Source of the DNA: Nitrospira sp. bin75
GTDB taxonomy: Bacteria; Nitrospirota; Nitrospiria; Nitrospirales; UBA8639
Reading direction: 5' to 3'
Assembly (NCBI GenBank): GCA_002238765.1
Contig: MPMZ01000016.1
Location: forward strand, 1-50,078
DNA: 50,078 nt
The notes under the pieces are model-generated. The model was not told the origin of the DNA. It saw only the letters and a program-made list of their open reading frames with translations, and ran no database searches. This document shows, piece by piece, positions 15,022-22,569 of this stretch (position 1 is the stretch's first letter; each line of letters begins with the position of its first letter). Made by a program: the position numbers and the translations under genes.

Positions 15022-15246
15022 ATGCTCGCCAAATTGACGTCAAAAAACCAGTTGACTCTGCCGAAATCGATCCTGTCCGATTTCGAAGGTACGAATTATT
15101 TTGACGTGACCGAAGAAAACGGCCGCATTGTGCTGACACCCGCGCGGATCACTCGCGAGGGCGCCGTGCGTGCCAAGTTGGCCGAATTGGGCCTGTCCGA
15201 GACGGACGTGGCGGACGCGGTGGCTTGGGCGCGTCACGCGGAATGA
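15022..15246 (+). CDS. AbrB/MazE-type antitoxin
   Basis: A 74-residue protein with the AbrB hairpin MLAKLTSKNQLTLPKSILSD and a short DVTEENGRIVLTP strand, then a helical tail. The ATG has AAGGGA about 6 bp upstream. Its stop overlaps the start of the PIN gene (ATGA), giving a coupled antitoxin-toxin operon. A decayed copy of its first 80 bp lies at 13360, so this cassette was duplicated. Confidence 0.85.
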   Translation: MLAKLTSKNQLTLPKSILSDFEGTNYFDVTEENGRIVLTPARITREGAVRAKLAELGLSETDVADAVAWARHAE

Positions 15247-15677
15247 GCCCGCCGCGCATAGTCATCGATACCAACGTACTGCTCTCGTCGCTCCTGTTTC
15301 ATGCAGGCACGCTCTCCTGGATACGCGCAGCATGGCAGGCCCGCCGCATCTGTCCACTGGTAAGCCGCGAGACGACGAACGAATTGATTCGGGCACTGGG
15401 CTATCCGAAGTTCAACCTGATCGACGGCGAGCGGGATGACCTGTTGGCGGATTATCTACCCTGGTGCGAAACCGTTATTGTATCGACTCCGGCCGAGATT
15501 CCGCAGTGCCGCGATCCATTCGACCGACCGTTCCTCGAACTGGCACTCGTGGCTCAGGCCGACGCCCTAGTGACCGGGGACAAAGACCTGCTTGCCATGG
15601 TGAAGGACTTTCCCGTTCCGATTATCACCGCGCGCGCGTTCCGTAAACACCTGCCTACCGAAGGACGACTTGACTAG
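15243..15677 (+). CDS. PIN-family toxin (COG1569-like)
   Basis: A 144-residue PIN protein: PPRIVIDTNVLLSSLLF (catalytic Asp), LVSRETTNELIRAL (Glu), RDPFDRPFLELALVAQAD (Asp) and LVTGDKDLLAMV (Asp). It belongs to the 'putative toxin component, PIN family' type rather than short VapC. The ATG overlaps the antitoxin stop. Expected to cleave RNA. The copy once present in the left-hand duplicate has been deleted. Confidence 0.9.
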   Translation: MSPPRIVIDTNVLLSSLLFHAGTLSWIRAAWQARRICPLVSRETTNELIRALGYPKFNLIDGERDDLLADYLPWCETVIVSTPAEIPQCRDPFDRPFLELALVAQADALVTGDKDLLAMVKDFPVPIITARAFRKHLPTEGRLD

Positions 15678-15740
15678 GTGCCTGACCTATTGAATAAGTC
15701 GCAATTGCGGTGCATATTTGCATCAAATACGAGAAGTTTA

Positions 15741-15758
15741 GATACATTTATGATACAT
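15741..15758 (+). promoter_or_regulatory. Direct-repeat operator-like site before parD copy 2
   Basis: GATACAT at 15741-15747 and 15752-15758, the same spacing and sequence as before copy 1. Conservation in both copies supports a binding site. Confidence 0.5.
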
Positions 15759-15781
15759 AATTGACCACAAATAGAGGTAAA

Positions 15782-16042
15782 ATGATGCCAAGACGCAGCA
15801 TTTCCATCACAGACACGCACGACGAATGGCTCAAAGCCCAGGTTGCCAGCGGGCAGTATCGCTCCGAAAGCGAAGTCATCAGCGACCTGATCCGTGAGCA
15901 GCAACAACGCGACGCCGGCGTCGAAGCCATTCGCCTCGCCATGGCCGAAGACGAGCATTGCAGTCCCGGCACCCCAACGCCGGATGACGTCAGAACCGCC
16001 GTGCAGGGGCGCCTGCGCAAGAGCGGCTCACCGACGATGTAG
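15782..16042 (+). CDS. parD: ParD-family antitoxin, orphan (copy 2)
   Basis: About 86 residues, almost identical to the product at 14503 apart from a few C-terminal substitutions (DEHCSPG instead of DEQCAPG, SPTM end). Same ribosome-binding site and tandem ATGs. No intact ParE-type toxin follows. The next about 180 bp hold only a short in-frame peptide (about 16082-16171, containing REILDDFLHFNTLMV) that may be a gene remnant. It follows the AbrB-PIN operon and may be read through from it. Confidence 0.8.
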   Translation: MMPRRSISITDTHDEWLKAQVASGQYRSESEVISDLIREQQQRDAGVEAIRLAMAEDEHCSPGTPTPDDVRTAVQGRLRKSGSPTM

Positions 16043-16227
16043 GGGGGGTCCGCCCGCCCCTTGCCGAGTAAGAATTTGGTGACTCTACCGCGAAATCCTC
16101 GATGATTTCCTCCACTTCAATACGCTCATGGTTCGAACTCCGGATTCATTGGATCAAGACGAATCCTTAGTTGACCTTTAGTCGTTTAACGGTTGTACTT
16201 TACCGCTTCGCGTAGTATGTTTATGCC

Positions 16228-16515
16228 ATGCTCCGGTCATGGCGCAACACGGCGAGCCGCAAAATCTGGGAAGGAGCACGACCGAACCGATTTCGCAGTC
16301 TGGATATTGATATGGCCATCGATCTGTTGCTGGCGCTGAATGCCGCCGAAACGCTCCGAGACCTGAGTCCACTCAAGAGCGTCGGGTTGCACAAACTCAA
16401 GGGAGAGCGAAAAGGTCAATGGGCTATGACCGTGAACGGACCCCAGCGCATTTGCTTCGAGTTTCGCAAAGGCGACGCTTTCAATATCGAGATTGTCGAT
16501 TACCACAGAGGATAA
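16228..16515 (+). CDS. higB: HigB/RelE-family mRNA interferase toxin
   Basis: A 95-residue toxin with the HigB pattern: ALNAAETLRDL, HKLKGERKGQWAMTVNGPQ, RICFEFRKGDAFNIEIVDYH. RelE-like HigB toxins cleave mRNA on the ribosome. The toxin gene comes first and the HTH antitoxin follows after 4 bp, the inverted order typical of higBA. The N-terminus (MLRSWRNTASRKIWEG) matches the usual start of the family. Confidence 0.9.
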   Translation: MLRSWRNTASRKIWEGARPNRFRSLDIDMAIDLLLALNAAETLRDLSPLKSVGLHKLKGERKGQWAMTVNGPQRICFEFRKGDAFNIEIVDYHRG

Positions 16516-16519
16516 AACC

Positions 16520-16831
16520 ATGCACCCTATTGCACACCCCGGCAGATTGTTGAAGCGCGAGCTTAAGGCCCGCAAATTGAGCGCCAATCGGTTGGCATTA
16601 GCCCTCGGCGTTCCCTCCGGCCGTATCACGGACATCTTAAACGGCCGCCGGTCGATCACCGCCGAGACCGCGGTGCGGCTTGGCCACTATTTCGGCAACC
16701 GTCCCCGTTTCTGGCTCGAACTTCAGAGTCAATACGACGTTGCCCTGGTCGAACGCGACCGCGGTACAGAAATAGCCAAGCAGGTACGCCCTGCCGGTGC
16801 CAGCAGAGTAACTAGACGCCGGATATCTTAA
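16520..16831 (+). CDS. higA: HigA-family XRE antitoxin
   Basis: A 103-residue protein. IAHPGRLLKRELKARKLSAN, RLALALGVPSGRITDILNGR and RRSITAETAVRLGHYFGNRP form the HigA helix-turn-helix, followed by the FWLELQSQYD helix. The ATG at 16520 has GAGGAT 8 bp upstream and comes right after the higB stop. It should neutralise HigB and repress the operon. Confidence 0.9.
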   Translation: MHPIAHPGRLLKRELKARKLSANRLALALGVPSGRITDILNGRRSITAETAVRLGHYFGNRPRFWLELQSQYDVALVERDRGTEIAKQVRPAGASRVTRRRIS

Positions 16832-16957
16832 CTGGCCGAAAATTTATGCCGCCGTCAGAACAGGAATATGATGATAGGAAATGGGTTACAGTGTTCTAAG
16901 TAGGTACCTTTGCGATTAAGGCATGGGGAAATTATCAACAGCTTATCCACTATCTGC

Positions 16958-16986
16958 TTGACAAGGAATGCAATTTACACTATATT
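16958..16986 (+). promoter_or_regulatory. Near-consensus sigma70 promoter
   Basis: A perfect TTGACA (16958-16963), exactly 17 bp, and TATATT (16981-16986). It drives into a structured, terminator-ended segment before the NYN gene and is among the best promoters in the window. Confidence 0.8.
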
Positions 16987-16992
16987 TTCATC

Positions 16993-17080
16993 ATAATCCG
17001 CTAGGCTCGTAGGCGAGCTTTATCCGTATGACCGTAGGCGGTCTTGCCCCCGCGTGGAAACATGCGGGGGCTTTTCTTTA
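16993..17080 (+). ncRNA. Candidate structured small RNA or leader with twin UAGG-loop hairpins
   Basis: Downstream of a near-consensus promoter are two hairpins with the same loop: GCTCG-TAGG-CGAGC (17005-17018) and GACCG-TAGG-CGGTC (17030-17043). The different stem bases pair perfectly in each, while CGTAGGCG around the loop is shared. A strong Rho-independent terminator follows and ends about 20 bp before the NYN gene. It could be an independent RNA of about 80-90 nt, an attenuating leader, or the RNA partner of the NYN protein. No known family is recognised. Confidence 0.6.
17046..17080 (+). terminator. Rho-independent terminator with GAAA tetraloop
   Basis: GCCCCCGC (17046-17053) pairs with GCGGGGGC (17064-17071). 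The stem extends through GTG/CAT to about 11 bp, closed by a GAAA loop, and TTTTCTTTATTT follows. It lies between the promoter and the NYN start, so read-through must be needed for the gene unless it has another promoter. Confidence 0.85.
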
Positions 17081-17101
17081 TTTGCACAAAGGAATAAAAA
17101 C

Positions 17102-17725
17102 GTGACGAAAATAGCTATTCTAATTGATGGTGGGTACTTAAGAGAAGTAGCCAAAAAACAAACGTATTATTACGATGAAGAATTTATTGAAAAGATGATT
17201 TTTTCTATTCCTCAGCCCGATGAACAACTTTTCAGAGTCTTATACTATGACTGCAATCGCTATCAGGGGAAAGTTATTCTGCCTGTGTCCAGAAAACCAC
17301 ATGAATATAAAGCAAATGATTGGTTAAGTAGGCTGGCAACTAAAAATTTTGTTGCAGTTCGGCAGGGCGTCCTAAAATTTAGAGGCTTTAAACTCACAAA
17401 GATGCCGGCACCCAATACCTCCCTTTCTGATGATGATTTTTCGCCAATTTTTGAACAAAAAGGCGTTGATATGCGCCTTGGCATTGATATTGCCAATTTT
17501 TCCATTTCAAAATCTGTAGGTCGCATTATTCTTATCTCAGGCGATACAGATTGTGTGCCTGCAATGAAATATGGTCGAATTTCCGGGCTGCAAATTGTTA
17601 TCATTCGATTACCAAATCAAACACTTTCACCAGAATTATTGCGTCATGCCGATGAATGTCGAGACGTTCAATGGCCTACTAACGCCAAAAAGAAATTTCA
17701 AAATCCAAAAACTCCGACCAGCTAA
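17102..17725 (+). CDS. NYN-domain (LabA/DUF88-type) predicted ribonuclease
   Basis: A 207-residue protein with the PIN-like NYN fold. Asp residues lie in IAILIDGGYLRE (about Asp9), GVDMRLGIDIANF (Asp123 and nearby) and ILISGDTDCVPAMK (Asp148, Asp150), matching the metal site of LabA-type nucleases. The GTG start has AAAGGAA 8 bp upstream. The gene is visibly richer in A/T than its neighbours, which suggests transfer. A promoter, twin hairpins and a terminator lie immediately upstream, so expression may depend on that RNA. Related proteins act on RNA; the target here is unknown. It could be a defence or toxin gene. Confidence 0.8.
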   Translation: MTKIAILIDGGYLREVAKKQTYYYDEEFIEKMIFSIPQPDEQLFRVLYYDCNRYQGKVILPVSRKPHEYKANDWLSRLATKNFVAVRQGVLKFRGFKLTKMPAPNTSLSDDDFSPIFEQKGVDMRLGIDIANFSISKSVGRIILISGDTDCVPAMKYGRISGLQIVIIRLPNQTLSPELLRHADECRDVQWPTNAKKKFQNPKTPTS

Positions 17726-17904
17726 CACTCACACCCCTCGCCTCTGCCAGCACCGTCCCTAAGGGGCAATTAATCCAGCGCCCAATCCATCATTTCTGTC
17801 TCCCCCTTAATCGTCAAGCAGATAGCAAGAGGGTGTATTGGTTGCATCGGTAAGGATATAATTCCCCCTTGGAACTTACCCAATGACCATTAATTTGGAG
17901 TTCG

Positions 17905-20061
17905 ATGATGTCGGATTTTGACGATAAGCCAATTAAGACGACCGAAGAGGACAAATTTGGGTTCAAACCGCTGGCTGAAACGGTAGCGAATGCCATTTCA
18001 AACATGACAGCACCCGAAGGCACGGTCATTGCCATCAACGGCCCGTGGGGATCGGGTAAGAGCAGCTTTATTAACCTTGTGCAGCGCCACTTGTGCGACA
18101 AGACTGAGGATGGTGATTTAAAGATCGTCGATTTCAAATGCTGGTGGTTCCGTGGGCAGGAAGCCCTTACCATTGCTTTCTTTCATGAACTTTACTCTGC
18201 AATGAAGCCGAACATCAGTCAACAGGCAAAGAAGATCATTCCCAAACTTGTCCCACAACTTCTCATAGGAGCGAGCCCGGTTGTAGATTCAGTGGCGGGT
18301 ATGCCTGGCAGTATCCTAACCGCTTTCAAAATCATTACTTTAATTGCCAAACATATCAAACAGGATGAAACCGCAGAAAAACTCCACAAGCAACTTTCCG
18401 ATGCGTTAAATCAGGGCTCAAAGCGCTATTTAGTCGTAATCGACGACATAGACCGTTTGTCGCAGGACGAAGCAATGCTCATTTTTCAGTTGGTCAAAGC
18501 GGTCGGCGGGCTACCAAAAGTTATATATCTGCTCGCCTATGATCGACAACTTGCAAAGGAAATCGTCGCAACGCGTTATCCTTCTGAGGGATCACACTAT
18601 CTCGAAAAAATTGTCCAGGCATCTTTCGATTTACCTGAGCCAGGTAGGATGTCACTTAAAAGAGAATTTTTGAGGCGCCTGTACAACGTGATTGAAGAAA
18701 AAGAGTTTCGAAATGTTGTCTATTTCGACAATCTCTACGCCGGAATCATCGCGCCCGAAATCAAAACGCCGCGTATTCTAATCAGGATATTGAATTCATT
18801 GAAAATCACTTGGCCGGCAATCAAGGGGGAAGTTCACCCCACGGAGTTTCTTTGTCTGGAAACTTGGCGGATCCAACGTCCGAATTTGTACGCCGCGTTA
18901 CGATCAAACAAGATTCTGTTAACCGGCAGCATAGACGATGTCGACTTTTCAATGAGACAGTGGCTTGAAGAAAAGCCGTCGCCTCAGCGCTATACCAAGA
19001 TATTTCTTGAAACTGAGCCCTCATCGGAACATGAAAGATTGCGCCATGGGTTGATGGGACTGTTCCCTGAGCTAGAGCGCGCTTGGGGCGATGCAAACCA
19101 GATAGTTATTCCTCCTGATATGGACTTACAGCGCCGTGTCTGCTCCCCTAGGCATTTCGACACTTATTTTCGATTTTCCTTATCCCAGCATCAAATACGT
19201 AGGCACGAGATTGAACCGCTCATTCAAAAGGCAGGTGACTTTGACTATATTCGAGGTTCGTTTCTGGCTGCCAATGAGATCAGCCAGCCGGACGGCTTAT
19301 CTAGGGCGACTCACCTTCTTTATGAACTTGCAATTCGCACGGACGATATACCGGATGACCTTATCGGCGACTTGCTCAAGGCTATCTACTCAATAGCAGA
19401 TAGCCTCTTAGAAAAAGAAGGGAACAACATGTGGTGGGGAACTGTGAGGCAACTGGACCGGATTACAGATGAGTTGACGCTGAGACGCCTCCCGTTGGAA
19501 ACCCGGTCTGAAGTATTGCTTAACGCTTGTGGGCAAGCGTCACTCGGATATTTATCACGTATTGCCAATGGAGCCTATGATCAACATTTCCCAACGAAGG
19601 GTAACCGCTCTAAACCTCAAACAGAATGCCTAATGACAGAGGCTCACGCAGTTGAAATTAATGACATAGCCCTTGCCCGCATCCGTGAGGCCAAAACCAA
19701 CGGTTCGTTGATAAACTGCCCCTTACTGGATCGGGTATTGTTTTTGTGGAGAAGGGTTGATGAAGAAGAGGTCGCGACGTGGATAAGTGAAGTGACAGAC
19801 GATAATATAGCAGTCGCTCGTCTGGCGAAGGCATTCATCAGCCTAGTGTCGAAAGACCGCCTCCTAGATCACACGATGCCGCTGGAAACCGCCTTGAGAA
19901 AGAAATTAGGACATGCCGTTGATTTAGAGCAATTTAGAATTCGCGCGAACCGAGCGATGAGCAAGGGGAACTTGCAAGCCGAGGAGCACGAAATTTTGAG
20001 AAGCTTGCTTGAAGCATGGCAAAAACAAGAGCACTGTAAGAATAACACTGAAGACGTATAG
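17905..20061 (+). CDS. KAP-family P-loop NTPase
   Basis: A 718-residue protein with the KAP signature. Walker A is INGPWGSGKSSFI (about 45-57). A hydrophobic insertion follows (about 110-150, VDSVAGMPGSILTAFKIITL), and Walker B is RYLVVIDDIDRLSQDEA (about 174-190). YLLAYDRQLAKEIV and a long helical C-terminal region complete it. KAP NTPases include the plasmid F exclusion protein PifA and often lie in defence islands. The membrane insertion suggests inner-membrane association. The start ATG (17905 or 17908) has TGGAG upstream. Moderately A/T-rich like the NYN gene before it, though separated by 180 bp without a gene. Confidence 0.85.
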   Translation: MMSDFDDKPIKTTEEDKFGFKPLAETVANAISNMTAPEGTVIAINGPWGSGKSSFINLVQRHLCDKTEDGDLKIVDFKCWWFRGQEALTIAFFHELYSAMKPNISQQAKKIIPKLVPQLLIGASPVVDSVAGMPGSILTAFKIITLIAKHIKQDETAEKLHKQLSDALNQGSKRYLVVIDDIDRLSQDEAMLIFQLVKAVGGLPKVIYLLAYDRQLAKEIVATRYPSEGSHYLEKIVQASFDLPEPGRMSLKREFLRRLYNVIEEKEFRNVVYFDNLYAGIIAPEIKTPRILIRILNSLKITWPAIKGEVHPTEFLCLETWRIQRPNLYAALRSNKILLTGSIDDVDFSMRQWLEEKPSPQRYTKIFLETEPSSEHERLRHGLMGLFPELERAWGDANQIVIPPDMDLQRRVCSPRHFDTYFRFSLSQHQIRRHEIEPLIQKAGDFDYIRGSFLAANEISQPDGLSRATHLLYELAIRTDDIPDDLIGDLLKAIYSIADSLLEKEGNNMWWGTVRQLDRITDELTLRRLPLETRSEVLLNACGQASLGYLSRIANGAYDQHFPTKGNRSKPQTECLMTEAHAVEINDIALARIREAKTNGSLINCPLLDRVLFLWRRVDEEEVATWISEVTDDNIAVARLAKAFISLVSKDRLLDHTMPLETALRKKLGHAVDLEQFRIRANRAMSKGNLQAEEHEILRSLLEAWQKQEHCKNNTEDV

Positions 20062-20181
20062 TAACCCATGCCGACATTGAACTGGCTAACACGTGACGAT
20101 GACCTTCGCGTGGCTTCGCACGTGTCGTGACCGTTGCTGGACGGCATCAGGGGCAGTGGGAAAGATTGAAGGAAGAGACAC

Positions 20182-20217
20182 CCCCTCACCCCAACCCTCT
20201 CCCGCAAGGGGCGAGGG
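20182..20217. repeat. GC-rich extragenic repeat before parE
   Basis: CCCCTCACCCCAACCCTCTC then CCGCAAGGGGCGAGGG; a relative of the repeat before parC (6711). Both topoisomerase IV genes therefore have this repeat just upstream. Confidence 0.5.
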
Positions 20218-20240
20218 TGTTGGAGAACGAAAGGGCGCAC

Positions 20241-22181
20241 ATGACCACGAAATACGACGCGAGTGAGATTCTGGTGCTGGAAGGGATTGACCCGGTTCGG
20301 CGGAGGCCGGCGATGTATATCGGGGGGACGGACAAGACCGGGCTTCATCATCTCGTGTGGGAAATTCTGGATAATGCCATCGACGAGGTCATGAACGGGT
20401 ATGCCACGACGATCACGGTAGAACTCGACAGGAACGGCGGCGGCATCCGCGTCATTGACAACGGACGCGGCATTCCGGTGGACCAGCACAAGAAGTATAA
20501 AAAGTCGGCGCTGGAAATCATCATGACCACGCTGCACGCCGGCGGGAAATTCGAAACAGGCAGTTACATCCACTCGGGCGGCTTGCACGGGGTCGGCGCC
20601 TCGGTGGTCAATGCCCTGTCCGATCACCTGGAAGTCACCGTCAAACGGCACGGGCACGAATGGCAGCAACGCTACCGGGCCGGCAAACCCCAGGGGCCGG
20701 TCACCAAGGGCAACGCGGTACGAGGCACGGGCACGTCGGTGTATTTTCGTCCGGACCCGTCCATATTCGGCAAGCAGACCACCTTCGACTCCACCCTGTT
20801 GCACCACACCCTCGAGGCCAAATCCTATCTGCACAAAGGTCTCAAGATCACTTTCAAGGACGGCCCCTCGCAACAGACGCACGACTTCGTCCATGAACAG
20901 GGCATTGAAGAATACCTCACCAAGCTCGTCAGGGACCGCGGCCACAAACCCACCGCGGACTTCGTGTTCTATTGCGAACGCCGCTTAGGCGACAACGGCA
21001 AGCCCGCGACAACCGGCGACGGCTTCGCCATGGAAGTCGCCCTGCAATGGACGGACGAACCCGCGGAATTCGTCCGGAGTTACGTGAACGGCGTGGCCAC
21101 GCCGAACGGCGGCACGCATGAATCAGGCTTGCGAAACGGCATCGTGAAAACCGTGCGAAATTATATGGAGACACACAACCTCACGCCGAAAGGACTCAGC
21201 GTTCAGGCTGAAGACATCCGCGAAGGCATGGCCTGCGTCCTGAGCGTGCTCATCCTGAACCCGCAATTTCAGGGGCAGACCAAGGAACGGCTCAACAATC
21301 CCGAGGTGCAGGGACTCGTGGACAACGCCCTGCGCCCATCCCTGGAAAACTTTCTGCACGAAAATCAAAGCATCGCCGAAACCCTGGTCGGCCGCATGAT
21401 CCTCGCGGCGCGCGCGCGGGAAGCCTCCCGTGAGGCGTCGAAGGCCGTCATCCGAAAATCCGCGGTGAGCCATCGCCTCAACCTGCCGGGCAAACTGGCG
21501 GACTGCCAAAGCACGAACCCCGAACTCAGCGAGTTGTTCGTGGTGGAGGGGGACTCTGCCGGAGGCACCGCGAAGCAGGGCCGCGACCTGAAAACCCAGG
21601 CGATCTTCCCCATCCGGGGCAAGGTGCTGAACACCGAGGAACTCACCCTGGGCAAGGTGGTCGAGAACAAGGAACTGGCGGACCTGGTCAAAGTTTTAGG
21701 CTGCGGGATCGGGCGTGACTTCGATCTCAAGAAATTACGCTACCGCAAAGTCATTCTGCTCATGGACGCGGACGTGGACGGCTACCATATCAGCACGTTG
21801 CTGCTCACCTTCTTCTTCCGGCACGTCCCGGACCTGATCAAACACGGGCACGTCTACATTGCCCAACCGCCGTTGTACCGCATCGACGTGGGCAAGGCCG
21901 TGCATTGGGCAGGAACGGATGAAGAGAAAGACCGCATCCTGGCCGAAGCCGACGGCAGGACCACGCCGGTCATCAGCCGGTTCAAGGGTCTCGGGGAAAT
22001 GTTTCCCCAACAACTCAAAGAAACCACACTCGATCCCGCCACGCGCCGGCTCCTCAAAGTCGAGCTGCAGGACGAACTCGGCACCGACCGCACCTTCACT
22101 GAACTCATGGGCAAACGCACCGAAGCTCGTTACGAATTTCTCATGGCCAACGCCGCCCTCGCCGACAATCTGGACGTGTAG
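20241..22181 (+). CDS. parE: DNA topoisomerase IV subunit B
   Basis: 646 residues. The GHKL ATPase has EILDNAIDEVMNGY, VIDNGRGIPVDQH and HSGGLHGVGASVVNALSDH. A transducer domain follows, then TOPRIM with VVEGDSAGGTAKQGRD (Glu436) and LLMDADVDGYHISTLLLTFF (Asp509/511), and the C-terminal FKGLGEMFPQQLKETT. It supplies ATP-driven strand passage with ParC. The ATG at 20241 is chosen; the longer frame upstream is encoded by repeat DNA. It is separated from parC by a toxin-antitoxin/defence island on the same strand. Confidence 0.95.
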   Translation: MTTKYDASEILVLEGIDPVRRRPAMYIGGTDKTGLHHLVWEILDNAIDEVMNGYATTITVELDRNGGGIRVIDNGRGIPVDQHKKYKKSALEIIMTTLHAGGKFETGSYIHSGGLHGVGASVVNALSDHLEVTVKRHGHEWQQRYRAGKPQGPVTKGNAVRGTGTSVYFRPDPSIFGKQTTFDSTLLHHTLEAKSYLHKGLKITFKDGPSQQTHDFVHEQGIEEYLTKLVRDRGHKPTADFVFYCERRLGDNGKPATTGDGFAMEVALQWTDEPAEFVRSYVNGVATPNGGTHESGLRNGIVKTVRNYMETHNLTPKGLSVQAEDIREGMACVLSVLILNPQFQGQTKERLNNPEVQGLVDNALRPSLENFLHENQSIAETLVGRMILAARAREASREASKAVIRKSAVSHRLNLPGKLADCQSTNPELSELFVVEGDSAGGTAKQGRDLKTQAIFPIRGKVLNTEELTLGKVVENKELADLVKVLGCGIGRDFDLKKLRYRKVILLMDADVDGYHISTLLLTFFFRHVPDLIKHGHVYIAQPPLYRIDVGKAVHWAGTDEEKDRILAEADGRTTPVISRFKGLGEMFPQQLKETTLDPATRRLLKVELQDELGTDRTFTELMGKRTEARYEFLMANAALADNLDV

Positions 22182-22198
22182 CAGAACGAAAGAAGGGA

Positions 22199-22220
22199 GG
22201 GCGGACACGCAGGTCCGCCC
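22199..22220. repeat. REP-like hairpin after parE
   Basis: GGGCGGACACGCAGGTCCGC plus CC, then CTACGG: an inverted repeat of about 8 bp. A sequence of the same type (GGGCCGGC...GCCGGCCCCTACG) follows the beta-barrel gene at 42021. It may help transcript stability or termination; no T-run is present. Confidence 0.5.
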
Positions 22221-22260
22221 CTACGGAACCCTGCGGGACGGCACAGCCCGCTTGGTGTTA

Positions 22261-22401
22261 CCTCCCCTTTGTAAGGGGAGGTCGAGCTAGGCATGCCCCC
22301 GCGAAAGCGGGGGTGGGGTAGAGCACCTAGCCATGGAGCCCGGACGTTCGCCTTCCTGCCCTCGCCTCTACCTCCCCTCGCCCCTCCCTACAAAGGAGGG
22401 G
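22261..22401. repeat. Dispersed palindromic repeat unit (short form, inverted orientation)
   Basis: Arms at 22261-22281 and 22381-22401, with the GCATGCCCCCGCGAAAGCGG hairpin, GGGGTAGAG, a core and CTCTACCTCCCC between. The core contains CACCTAGCCATGGAGCCCGG, which resembles the sequence around the start of the DUF559 gene (AATAGCCATGGCGCACG, about 38126). Together with the REP above it fills the parE-PKS gap, apart from 22402-22569, which shows no gene. Confidence 0.8.
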
Positions 22402-22569
22402 AACAAAACAGGCCTCCCTCTCGATTGGGAAAGAGTCTTATGCAACCTCAAATGACTCCTGCCGTTCACGTTGCGATTGACTGTCAGAGGCCGTGGCACG
22501 ATAATGCCGGGACAGTCGTAAGGTAAATGAATTGCACTAGCACCCTCCTGACGAAGAAAGCGTGTTTCG

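Noticed and set aside
16082-16171. ParE toxin remnant after parD copy 2
   Set aside because: A peptide with REILDDFLHFNTLMV is in frame, but it does not match ParE motifs, has no start and is too short to assign.
16932-16951. Two DnaA-box-like 9-mers (TTATCAACA, TTATCCACT) as a replication origin
   Set aside because: Only two imperfect boxes, no dnaA/dnaN/gidA context and no AT-rich unwinding array; coincidence near the promoter is more likely.
22493-22508. Sigma54-like TGGCAC...TGCC site before the PKS
   Set aside because: The GG-to-GC spacing is 9 instead of 10 bp, which sigma54 promoters seldom tolerate, and there is no activator gene nearby.
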